Shown: piece after piece, positions 56,797 through 64,000 of the stretch
Layout: each line of letters begins with the position of its first letter
Numbering within the stretch: position 1 is the stretch's first letter
Assembly: GCF_019974135.1 (NCBI RefSeq)
Contig: NZ_AP025017.1
Coordinates: forward strand, 2,790,001 to 2,854,000
Source: Actinomyces capricornis
GTDB taxonomy: Bacteria; Actinomycetota; Actinomycetes; Actinomycetales; Actinomycetaceae
Length of the DNA: 64,000 bases
Direction: 5' to 3'
Made by a program: the position numbers and the translations under genes
Notes under the pieces: model-generated
The model's database searches: none
What the model saw: the letters and a program-made list of their open reading frames with translations, nothing else
Told to the model about the DNA's origin: nothing

Positions 56797-57896
56797 CCTC
56801 CCTCGCCTCCATCGGCAACGACCTCTACGCCGGGCGGACCTCCATCCCCTTCATCGGCAAGCGGAGGCTGTGGTACTCCATCGCCCTGCTCATCGTCGCG
56901 GCCTGCGCGCTGCTCCTGGGCACGGTGGGCCTCAACCCCGGCATCGACTTCAAGGGCGGCTCCGAGGTCTCCGTCACCGGTCTGAGCTCGCCGTCGGTGG
57001 GCCCGGCCAACAAGGTCCTGGAGGCCTCGGACCTGCACACCGGCGCCTCGGTGACCACCATGGGCACCTCCGGGGTGCGGGTGCAGACCAGGGCCCTGGA
57101 CAAGCCCCGGCTCGACGCCCTGTCGACCGACCTGGCCGAGGCCTACTCGGTCCAGCCCGAGGCCATCACCGCCACGACCGTGGGCCCCACCTGGTCGGCC
57201 GACGTCACCGCCAAGGCGGTGCGGGGCCTGGCGATCTTCCTGGCCCTCGTGGGCGTGCTCATCTGGGCCTACTTCCGCACCTGGAAGATGGCGGTGGCCG
57301 CCCTGCTGGCCCTGTGCCATGACATCGTCATCACCGTGGGCATCTACGCCCTGTCCGGATTCGAGGTCACCCCGGCCACCATCATCGGCGTGCTCACCAT
57401 CCTGGGCTACTCCCTGTACGACACCGTCGTGGTCTTCGACAAGGTCCGCGAGAACACCGAGGGATTCGAGTCCCAGAGCCGCTCGACCTACGCCGAGCTG
57501 GCCAACCTCGCCATCAACCAGACGCTCGTGCGCTCCATCAACACCTCCGTGGTCGGCGTCCTGCCGGTGGCCTCGCTGCTGGTGGTCGGCGCCTTCCTCC
57601 TGGGCGCCGGGACCCTGCGCGACATCGCCCTGACCATGTTCATCGGCATGATCGCCGGCACCCTGTCCTCCGTGCTCCTGGCCACCCCGCTGCTGGTGGA
57701 CCTGCGCTCGCGCGAGAAGACGATCACCGAGCAGGCCGAGCGCGTGGCCAAGGCCCGCCGCCAGCGCGTGGAGGAGGCCGGCGACGACGAGGAGGCCCTG
57801 GAGGCCCTGGCCGCCGCACCGGCCGCATCCCCCCTGGTACCAGGACACCACCTGGGCGTGACCGCCCAGCCCAAGAGGAAGAGGAAGCGCTCATGA
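56793..57896 (+). CDS. secF: Protein translocase subunit SecF
   Basis: A 367-residue partner of SecD with six membrane segments. Landmarks are NPGIDFKGGSEVSV (about residues 48-61), VLTILGYSLYDTVVVFDKVREN and TLVRSINTSVV. The basic C-terminus ends KRKRKRS. It overlaps secD upstream and apt downstream by 4 bp each. Confidence 0.96.
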   Translation: MTSLASIGNDLYAGRTSIPFIGKRRLWYSIALLIVAACALLLGTVGLNPGIDFKGGSEVSVTGLSSPSVGPANKVLEASDLHTGASVTTMGTSGVRVQTRALDKPRLDALSTDLAEAYSVQPEAITATTVGPTWSADVTAKAVRGLAIFLALVGVLIWAYFRTWKMAVAALLALCHDIVITVGIYALSGFEVTPATIIGVLTILGYSLYDTVVVFDKVRENTEGFESQSRSTYAELANLAINQTLVRSINTSVVGVLPVASLLVVGAFLLGAGTLRDIALTMFIGMIAGTLSSVLLATPLLVDLRSREKTITEQAERVAKARRQRVEEAGDDEEALEALAAAPAASPLVPGHHLGVTAQPKRKRKRS

Positions 57897-58456
57897 CATC
57901 AGCGACCACGGCCGGCCACAGCGAGACGATCTGCGAGGACCTCACCCGCCTGGTCCTGGACAACCTGCGGGAGATCCCTGACTTCCCCGAGCCCGGGGTG
58001 CTCTTCCGGGACATCACCCCCCTGCTGGCCAACGGCCCGGCCTTCGTCTCGCTCGTCGACGGCCTGGCCGACCACTACCGGGGCCGCATCGACGCCGTCG
58101 CCGGCCTGGAGTCGCGCGGCTTCATCTTGGCCGCCCCGCTGGCCGTGCGCCTGGGCATCGGCATGCTCACCGTGCGCAAGAGCGGCAAGCTGCCCGGCCC
58201 GGTCATCGGCGTGGACTACGACCTGGAGTACGGCAGCGCCCGCATGGAGCTGCGCCCCGAGACCGTCCAGCCCGGCTCGCGCGTCCTGGTCATCGACGAC
58301 GTCCTGGCCACCGGCGGCACCGCCGCGGCCTCCATCAGCCTCATCGAGCAGGCCGGCGCCCGGGTCGAGGCGATCTGCATGCTCCTGGAGCTGCGCGACC
58401 TGGGAGGACGCGCCAGGCTGGAGGGCCGCGAGGTCGACTCGGTGGTCATCTTCTAG
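57893..58456 (+). CDS. apt: Adenine phosphoribosyltransferase
   Basis: A 187-residue purine-salvage enzyme converting adenine and PRPP to AMP. The start region [18 protein letters not shown] is typical and the PRPP-binding loop is [16 protein letters not shown] (about residues 131-146). The ATG overlaps the secF stop. The secDF-apt-rsh order is conserved in actinobacteria. Confidence 0.97.
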   Translation: MTSATTAGHSETICEDLTRLVLDNLREIPDFPEPGVLFRDITPLLANGPAFVSLVDGLADHYRGRIDAVAGLESRGFILAAPLAVRLGIGMLTVRKSGKLPGPVIGVDYDLEYGSARMELRPETVQPGSRVLVIDDVLATGGTAAASISLIEQAGARVEAICMLLELRDLGGRARLEGREVDSVVIF

Positions 58457-58545
58457 GCCCACGCGCCCCGCCACCACGACCGGAGCGACCACCCGGACAC
58501 GGCCGCCACCAGCCGCCCAGTGAGCGGCCAGCGCCCCAGCGCGGA

Positions 58546-58551
58546 TATGAT
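58546..58551 (+). promoter_or_regulatory. -10 box, leaderless rsh transcript
   Basis: TATGAT ends 6 nt before the ATG at 58558, with no ribosome binding site. rsh thus has its own promoter in the 101-bp gap after apt. Confidence 0.6.
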
Positions 58552-58557
58552 GCGGCA

Positions 58558-60888
58558 ATGACGGATACTAAGAGCGAGCCGGTCGCGGCGGGAGACAGTG
58601 TTGTTCCCGGCTCCCGCGTGCGCAGCCGTCTGGCCTGGTTCGGCGCCCGCGGGCACGCCACCCCGGCGGCCATCGAGCCGCTCCTGCGCGCGGTGCGGGC
58701 CAACCACCCCAAGGCCGACACCAGCCTCATCGTGCGCGCCTACGAGGTGGCGGAGAAGGCCCACTCGGGCCAGCGCCGCAAATCCGGGGAGCCCTACATC
58801 ACCCACCCCGTGGCCGTGGCCACCATCCTCGCCGAGCTGGGGATGACCCCCCAGACCCTGGCGGCGGCCGTCCTGCACGACACGGTGGAGGACACCGACT
58901 ACAGCCTCGAGCGCCTGCGTGCCGACTTCGGCGACGAGATCGCCCTGCTCGTGGACGGCGTCACCAAGCTCGACAAGCTCCAGTACGGTGACGCCGCCCA
59001 GGCCGAGACGGTGCGCAAGATGATCATCGCCATGTCCCGGGACATCCGGGTGCTGGTCATCAAGCTGGGCGACCGCCTCCACAACGCCCGGACCTGGAAG
59101 TACGTCTCGGCCGAGAGCGCCGCCCGCAAGGCCAAGGAGACCCTGGAGATCTACGCCCCCCTGGCACACCGGCTGGGCATGAACACCATCAAGTGGGAGC
59201 TGGAGGACCGCTCCTTCAAGGCCCTCTACCCGGGGGTCTACGAGGAGATCGAGCACATGGTGGCCGAGCGGGCCCCGGCCCGTGAGGAGTACCTGCGCCA
59301 GGTGCGCCTCCAGATCGAGGAGGACCTGCGGGTCAACAGGATCAAGGGCGTGGTCACCGGGCGCCCCAAGCACTACTACTCGATCTACCAGAAGATGATC
59401 GTGCGGGGCAAGGACTTCGACGACATCTACGACCTGGTGGCGGTGCGGGTCATCGTGGACTCCATCCAGGACTGCTACGCCGTCCTGGGCGCGCTGCACT
59501 CGCGCTGGACGCCGATGAGCGGCCGCTTCAAGGACTACATCGCGGTGCCCAAGTTCAACCTCTACCAGTCCCTGCACACCACGGTGGTGGGCCCGGGCGG
59601 CAACCCCGTGGAGATTCAGATCCGCACCCACGAGATGCACCGCATGGCGGAGTACGGCGTGGCCGCCCACTGGAAGTACAAGGAGAATCCCAACGCCTCG
59701 GGCCCCAGCCCCAGGAGCGGCCCGCCCGGGGACGGCGACCAAGGCGAGATGGGCTGGCTGCGCCAGCTCCTGGACTGGCAGAAGGAGACCCAGGACCCGG
59801 CCGAGTTCCTGGAGGCGCTGCGCTACGAGATGGCCGGCACCCAGGTCTACGTCTTCACCCCCAAGGGGGATGTGCGCTCTCTGCCCTCAGGAGCCACACC
59901 CGTGGACTTCGCCTACTCGGTGCACACCGAGGTCGGCCACCGCACCGTGGGCGCCCGGGTCAACGGCCGCCTGGTGCCCCTGGACACGCGCCTGGAGAAC
60001 GGCGACACCGTGGAGGTCTTCACCTCCAAGGCCGTCAACGCCGGGCCCTCCAGGGACTGGCTGAGCTTCGTGGGCTCGACCCGCGCCCGCAACAAGATCC
60101 GCTCCTGGTTCTCCAAGGAGCGGCGCGAGGAGGCCATCGAGGAGGGCAAGGGCGCCATCGCCCGGGCGATGCGCAAGCAGAACCTGCCCATCCAGCGGCT
60201 GATGAACCACGACTCGCTCATGGACGTGGCCAAGACCCTGGACAAGGGGGACATCGAAGGCCTCTACGCCGCGGTGGGCGAGGGGCACATCTCCGCCCAG
60301 CACGTCGTGGACACCCTGGTCTCAGCCATGGGCGGGGAGGCCGGCGCCGAGGAGACCCTGGCCGAGGGCGTACTGCCCACCCGCGCGGCAGCGCACCGGC
60401 GCCCCCGCACGGCCGATGCCGGGGTGGTGGTGGCCGGCATGGATGAGGGGGACGTCTACGTCAAGCTCGCCCGCTGCTGCACCCCGATGCCCGGGGATCC
60501 GATCGTCGGCTTCATCACTCGCGGCTCGGGCGTCTCGGTGCACCGCGCCGACTGCCAGAACGTCGAGCAGCTCGAGCGCGAGCCCGAGCGGATCGTGGGG
60601 GTCAGCTGGGCCCAGCAGGCCCACTCCGCCTACCTGGTCCAGCTCGAGGTCGAGGCGCTGGACCGCGGCGGGCTCCTGGCCGACATCACCCGGGCCCTGG
60701 CCGATGCGCATGTCAACCTCGTCAGCGCCAACATCGCCACCAGCAGGGACCGGGTGGCCAAGGGCCGCTTCGTCGTCGAACTGGCCGAGGCCGGGCACCT
60801 CGACCACATGCTCTCAGCCCTGCGCCGCATCGACGGCGTCTTCGATGCCCGCCGCACCCTGTCCTCCACGAGGCGGATCGGCGGCTGA
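58558..60888 (+). CDS. relA: Bifunctional (p)ppGpp synthetase/hydrolase (RSH)
   Basis: A 776-residue stringent-response enzyme. The hydrolase HD domain includes ITHP (His83) and HDTVEDT (His107-Asp108). The synthetase domain has [12 protein letters not shown], an RxKD motif (RGKDF) that marks Mg-type bifunctional enzymes, and [25 protein letters not shown] domain starts near residue 426, a conserved cysteine pair lies in [11 protein letters not shown], and an ACT domain begins near residue 688. All hydrolase residues are present, so both activities are expected. Confidence 0.97.
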   Translation: MTDTKSEPVAAGDSVVPGSRVRSRLAWFGARGHATPAAIEPLLRAVRANHPKADTSLIVRAYEVAEKAHSGQRRKSGEPYITHPVAVATILAELGMTPQTLAAAVLHDTVEDTDYSLERLRADFGDEIALLVDGVTKLDKLQYGDAAQAETVRKMIIAMSRDIRVLVIKLGDRLHNARTWKYVSAESAARKAKETLEIYAPLAHRLGMNTIKWELEDRSFKALYPGVYEEIEHMVAERAPAREEYLRQVRLQIEEDLRVNRIKGVVTGRPKHYYSIYQKMIVRGKDFDDIYDLVAVRVIVDSIQDCYAVLGALHSRWTPMSGRFKDYIAVPKFNLYQSLHTTVVGPGGNPVEIQIRTHEMHRMAEYGVAAHWKYKENPNASGPSPRSGPPGDGDQGEMGWLRQLLDWQKETQDPAEFLEALRYEMAGTQVYVFTPKGDVRSLPSGATPVDFAYSVHTEVGHRTVGARVNGRLVPLDTRLENGDTVEVFTSKAVNAGPSRDWLSFVGSTRARNKIRSWFSKERREEAIEEGKGAIARAMRKQNLPIQRLMNHDSLMDVAKTLDKGDIEGLYAAVGEGHISAQHVVDTLVSAMGGEAGAEETLAEGVLPTRAAAHRRPRTADAGVVVAGMDEGDVYVKLARCCTPMPGDPIVGFITRGSGVSVHRADCQNVEQLEREPERIVGVSWAQQAHSAYLVQLEVEALDRGGLLADITRALADAHVNLVSANIATSRDRVAKGRFVVELAEAGHLDHMLSALRRIDGVFDARRTLSSTRRIGG

Positions 60889-61566
60889 TTCCTGCGAGGC
60901 CGGCAGCAGGGACTCGATGATCCCGGCGGCGCGCGGGCGCCCCGCGGCGGCCCCGCCCCGGCAGTGGGTCAGTGCCAGGAACAGGGCGACCCGGCTGACT
61001 CCCGCGCCCCGGGCCATCGCGATGGCCGCCACGGCCTCGCCGGCGGGGGCGGTGCGCGCGACATCGACGGCGGCCCGGGCCAGAGTGGCGCAGCGCTGGC
61101 CCGCCACCGTGACGATATCCATGCGCGGCAGGTGGGCGCGGTGGATCTGGTGCCTCCTCCACCGGGCCCGGTCCTTCTCATCGACGCTGACCACCAGGCT
61201 GCGCGGCGGCGGGCCGCCGGCGTGCACCCACAGGGCATTGGCGCCCAGCAGGATGCAGTCGGTGAGCAGGAAGGGCGCCAGGGCCGCCACGCGCCCGGCC
61301 GGGGTGCGCAGCGTGTCGACGGGGTAGAGGCGGCTCAGGACGGGCACGAGGATCCGCTCATCGAGGCCGGGGCAGCGCAGCAGGCGCAGCTCGTCGTCCT
61401 CAGGCGCCTCCAGGATGGGGACCAGGGGCTCGGGCTCCAGGTGGGCCAGGGCGGCATGACCGGGGACGCAGAGGGCCTGGACCCCCAGCCGTCCACGGCG
61501 CGCCGGGGGGCTCGCGGGCGGCGGCGGGGCAGGGGGAGCCGGCGGGGACGCGGGTGAGGAGGCCAT
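60814..61566 (-). CDS. Hypothetical protein, AbiEi-antitoxin-like
   Basis: A 250-residue protein, weakly recognisable. The central segment [26 protein letters not shown], followed by [23 protein letters not shown] and [18 protein letters not shown], follows the pattern of AbiEi-type/DUF559-associated proteins in actinobacteria, but the usual C-terminal nuclease is absent. The N-terminal 45 residues are Pro/Ala-rich low complexity. Its 3' end overlaps the rsh end by 75 bp in convergent orientation. ATG 61566 is chosen; a GTG at 61653 would add 29 residues. No partner toxin is adjacent. Confidence 0.5.
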   Translation of the reverse strand: MASSPASPPAPPAPPPPASPPARRGRLGVQALCVPGHAALAHLEPEPLVPILEAPEDDELRLLRCPGLDERILVPVLSRLYPVDTLRTPAGRVAALAPFLLTDCILLGANALWVHAGGPPPRSLVVSVDEKDRARWRRHQIHRAHLPRMDIVTVAGQRCATLARAAVDVARTAPAGEAVAAIAMARGAGVSRVALFLALTHCRGGAAAGRPRAAGIIESLLPASQESAADPPRGGQGAAGIEDAVDAAQG

Positions 61567-61697
61567 GCCCCATGGTGCGCCCGGCCGCTCCAGGGCGCAG
61601 CGCGAGCAGGAGGCCTGTGGAAAACCGCTCGGGGCGGCCTGCTTGACCCTCACGCAGCGTCAGGCGCGAGGGTGGAGGGGTGCGAGATGCTCTGCTC

Positions 61698-62549
61698 ATG
61701 AAGGACGACAACCACCGCCCTCAGGACGGCGGCGCCGGCGCCTGGGAGGACAGCGCGGGCATGACCGTGGGTGCGGCCGCCGGCCTGCTGGGGATCAGTG
61801 TGCGCACCCTGCACCACTGGGACGCCATCGGCCTGGTCAAGCCCTCGGGGCGCAGCCTGTCGGGCTACCGCCTCTACTCCCAGGACGACGTCTCCCGTCT
61901 CCAGCGGGCCCTGGTCTACCGGGCCACGGGGATGCCCCTGGCCCGGGTCAAGGAGGCCCTCGACGAGACCGGGATGGATGCCCGAGCCCACCTGGCTCGC
62001 CAGCGCGAGCTGCTGGAGGAGCGCATCGCACGGCTGGCGCGGATGGTCCGCGCCGTGGACACCATGATGGAGGCCATGATGGAGCGTGAGGACACCGGGA
62101 TGGCACTGACCGTCCAGGAGCAGGCGGAGATCTGGGGAGACGACTGGGATCCGGCCTACGCCGAGGAGGCCGAGCAGCGCTGGGGCGAGACCGAGGACTG
62201 GGCCGAGTCGGCCCGCCGCCAGGCGCGCATGTCCAAGGCCGACTGGATGGAGGCCCATGAGGCCACAGAGAGCCTGGAGGCGGGCCTGGCCGAGGCCTTC
62301 GTCCGGGGCGTCACCCCGGGAAGCGCACAGGCCAATGCGCTGGCCGAGCGCCACCGCGCCGAGCTCAATCGCTGGTTCGAGGTCACCGTGGCCAAGCAGG
62401 TGATCATCGCCCGCGGATATGTGGGCGATGAGCGCTTCGCCCGGCACTACGATCGGCGCGCCGAGGGCCTGGCGGCCTGGCTCAAGGAGATCATCGACGC
62501 CAACGCCCTCGCCCAGGGGGTGGATCCCGCGGCCGCCCAGTGGGGCTGA
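61698..62549 (+). CDS. MerR-family regulator with TipAS-like ligand domain
   Basis: A 283-residue transcription factor. The MerR winged helix is MTVGAAAGLLGISVRTLHHWDAIGL (about residues 22-46) and GYRLYSQDDVSRLQ, followed by a dimerisation coiled coil (about 85-125). The C-terminal part (from about 130: LTVQEQAEIWGDDWDPAYAEEAEQRWGETEDW) matches the TipAS domain that binds thiopeptide and similar antibiotics. An imperfect 9-bp inverted repeat at 61647-61655/61664-61672 is a candidate autoregulatory operator. No resistance gene is adjacent, so the target is unknown. Confidence 0.88.
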   Translation: MKDDNHRPQDGGAGAWEDSAGMTVGAAAGLLGISVRTLHHWDAIGLVKPSGRSLSGYRLYSQDDVSRLQRALVYRATGMPLARVKEALDETGMDARAHLARQRELLEERIARLARMVRAVDTMMEAMMEREDTGMALTVQEQAEIWGDDWDPAYAEEAEQRWGETEDWAESARRQARMSKADWMEAHEATESLEAGLAEAFVRGVTPGSAQANALAERHRAELNRWFEVTVAKQVIIARGYVGDERFARHYDRRAEGLAAWLKEIIDANALAQGVDPAAAQWG

Positions 62550-62570
62550 GCCGCCAGCCCCCTCGATCTC

Positions 62571-62653
62571 GTACCCCGGCCCTCGATCCCGTGGGTCGAG
62601 GGCCGGGATCGAGGGCCGGGGTACGGCACCGGCACGGCCTTCCCCCGGTGCCG
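62571..62653. terminator. Double hairpin between convergent genes
   Basis: A 21-bp perfect inverted repeat (62571-62591 and 62604-62624) with a 12-nt loop is followed by a second stem, GGCACCGG (62625-62632) with CCGGTGCC (62646-62653). It lies between the MerR gene and the DUF349 gene and probably terminates both. There is no T-tract. Confidence 0.7.
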
Positions 62654-62660
62654 GGGCCGG

Positions 62661-64000
62661 TCAGGCCTTGGCGGAGCGGCGCACCTGGTCGAGCCAGGCG
62701 CGGCGGGCCGTCAGGGCCGCCTCGGCCTCGGCGACCTTCTTGGCATCGCCGGAGGCCCTGGCGGCGTCGAGCTCCTTCTCCAGGGAGGCGATGGCGTCCT
62801 CCAGCTGACCGGCGAGCCCCTCGGCACGGGCCTTGGTCTCGGGGTCGGTGCGGCGCCACTCGGCGTTCTCGGCCTCGCGGATGGCGTCCTCGACGGCGCG
62901 CATGCGCCCCTCGATGCGGCGCAGGGCTGAGCGGGGCACGCGGCCGGCCTCCTCCCAGGCGTCCTGGATGGGGCGCAGGGCCTTCTTGGCGGCCTTGATG
63001 TCCTTGATCGGCAGGAGCGCCTCGGCCTTGGCCACCAGGGCCTCCTTGACCTTGAGGTTCTCGGCGAACTCGGCGTCGACGGCCTCATCCTTGGCGCGGC
63101 GCGCGTCGAAGAAGACCTGCTGGGCGGCGCGGAATCGGGCCCACAGGGCGTCGTCCTCCTTGCGGGAGGCGCGCCCGGCCTTCTTCCACTCGGCCATGAG
63201 GTCGCGGTACTTCGCCGAGGTCCCGGCCCAGTCGGTGGAGTGCTGGAGCTCCTCGGCCCGCTTGATGAGGGCCTCCTTGGCGGCCTTGACCTTGGACTGC
63301 TTGGCATCCAGCTCGCTGAAGAACTGGCGGCGGTGGCGGTCGAAGGTGGTGCGGGCGTGGGAGAAGCGCTTCCACAGGCCGTCCTCGGAGCTGCGGTCCA
63401 GGCGCGGCCCGCGGCGCTGGGCCTCCTTCCAGGTCTCCAGCAGCTCGCGCAGCTCGGCACCGGAGTTCTTCCACTGGGTGCGGGCGGGGTCCTGGGCGGC
63501 GATGGCCTCGGCCCGCTCCACGATCGCGGTGCGGTCCTTGAGGGCCTGCTCCTTGGCGGCGGCCCGCTCGGCGGCCACGGCGGTGCGCCGCTCGGCGGCC
63601 ACTGTGCGCAGGGCGGCGAAGCGGGCGCGCAGGCCCTCCAGGTCGCCCACGGCGGCGGGCTGGGCCAGGGACTCCTCAATGGACTTCAGGGTGGAGTCGA
63701 TCTCGCGCACGCTCAGGTGGGGCAGGCGGGTGGCGAACAGGTCGATGGTGGCCTTGAGGTCCAGGTAGCGGCGCACGTAGAAGGCCATGGCCTCGGCCAC
63801 GGGGGCATCCGGGAACTGGCCGACCTCGCGCTCGGCGCCGCCGTCCTGCACGAAGACCCGGCCCTCGCCGTCCACGCGCCCCCACTTGGCGGCGTCCATG
63901 GCCTCCTGGGGGTCGACGGGCGGCTCCGCCGGGGCTGCGGGGGCCGAGGGCGCCGCGGCCCCCGGTGCGGGGACCTCACCGGGGGCGGGGGTCGGGGCAG
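62661..64000 (-). CDS. DUF349 domain protein (5' end beyond window)
   Basis: The visible 446 residues contain repeated DUF349 helical units, each about 75 residues, for example WKNSGAELRELLETWKEAQRRGPRLDR and AGTSAKYRDLMAEWKKAGRASRKEDDALW. They end in a charged coiled-coil tail. The frame stays open to the window edge through a Pro/Ala-rich segment, so the true start lies beyond 64000; ATG 63899 is internal. Function is unknown. Confidence 0.88.
   Translation of the reverse strand, partial: APTPAPGEVPAPGAAAPSAPAAPAEPPVDPQEAMDAAKWGRVDGEGRVFVQDGGAEREVGQFPDAPVAEAMAFYVRRYLDLKATIDLFATRLPHLSVREIDSTLKSIEESLAQPAAVGDLEGLRARFAALRTVAAERRTAVAAERAAAKEQALKDRTAIVERAEAIAAQDPARTQWKNSGAELRELLETWKEAQRRGPRLDRSSEDGLWKRFSHARTTFDRHRRQFFSELDAKQSKVKAAKEALIKRAEELQHSTDWAGTSAKYRDLMAEWKKAGRASRKEDDALWARFRAAQQVFFDARRAKDEAVDAEFAENLKVKEALVAKAEALLPIKDIKAAKKALRPIQDAWEEAGRVPRSALRRIEGRMRAVEDAIREAENAEWRRTDPETKARAEGLAGQLEDAIASLEKELDAARASGDAKKVAEAEAALTARRAWLDQVRRSAKA

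Overview
The window is a high-GC actinobacterial chromosome segment, most likely from Actinomyces or a close relative in Actinomycetaceae. The basis is near-exclusive G/C third codon positions, frequent GTG starts, TANNNT -10 boxes abutting start codons, the phosphatidylinositol mannoside locus, and a fermentative set (arginine deiminase pathway, pyruvate formate-lyase). Genus is inference; no rRNA is present.

Layout. 1-627: 3' end of uvrB. 992-4812: arcD-arcA-arcB, without carbamate kinase. 4967-8679: a yybP-ykoY manganese riboswitch, terC and a CtpE-like P-type ATPase. 8734-9840: a decayed IS481-family element bounded by CCTAGG duplications. 9836-13777: methyltransferase and YciI genes, divergent from uvrA. 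13806-19999: a DUF2339 membrane protein, a UDP-glucose pyrophosphorylase and an S9 peptidase. 20288-22297: dxs. 22778-26102: a pyruvate formate-lyase split into two genes plus its activase. 26127-28003: RNase D and DUF3000. 28400-30869 and 38311-40733: two paralogous ATP-grasp/FemABX cassettes, which flank glgX-treY-treZ (glycogen to trehalose) and tRNA-Gly/tRNA-Val. 40842-48324: thrS, HIT, PI-phosphate synthase, PIM acyltransferase, pimA, a LemA-like gene and prsW. 48402-50778: pdxS, NUDIX, pdxT. 50850-60888: yebC, ruvCAB, yajC-secD-secF, apt and rsh. 60814-64000: an AbiEi-like gene, a TipA-like MerR regulator and a DUF349 gene running off the window.

How the genes work together. thrS through rsh follows the gene order known from mycobacteria, so it is ancestral core. 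The accessory interest lies in four places. First, the split glycyl radical enzyme: large subunit without a radical domain, 81-aa radical subunit, activase. Second, the twin ATP-grasp/FemABX cassettes, which I infer build the peptidoglycan side bridge. Third, the riboswitch, whose expression platform can be read base by base and masks the terC ribosome binding site. Fourth, the IS481 insertion, whose CTAG target supplies stop codons to two converging genes.
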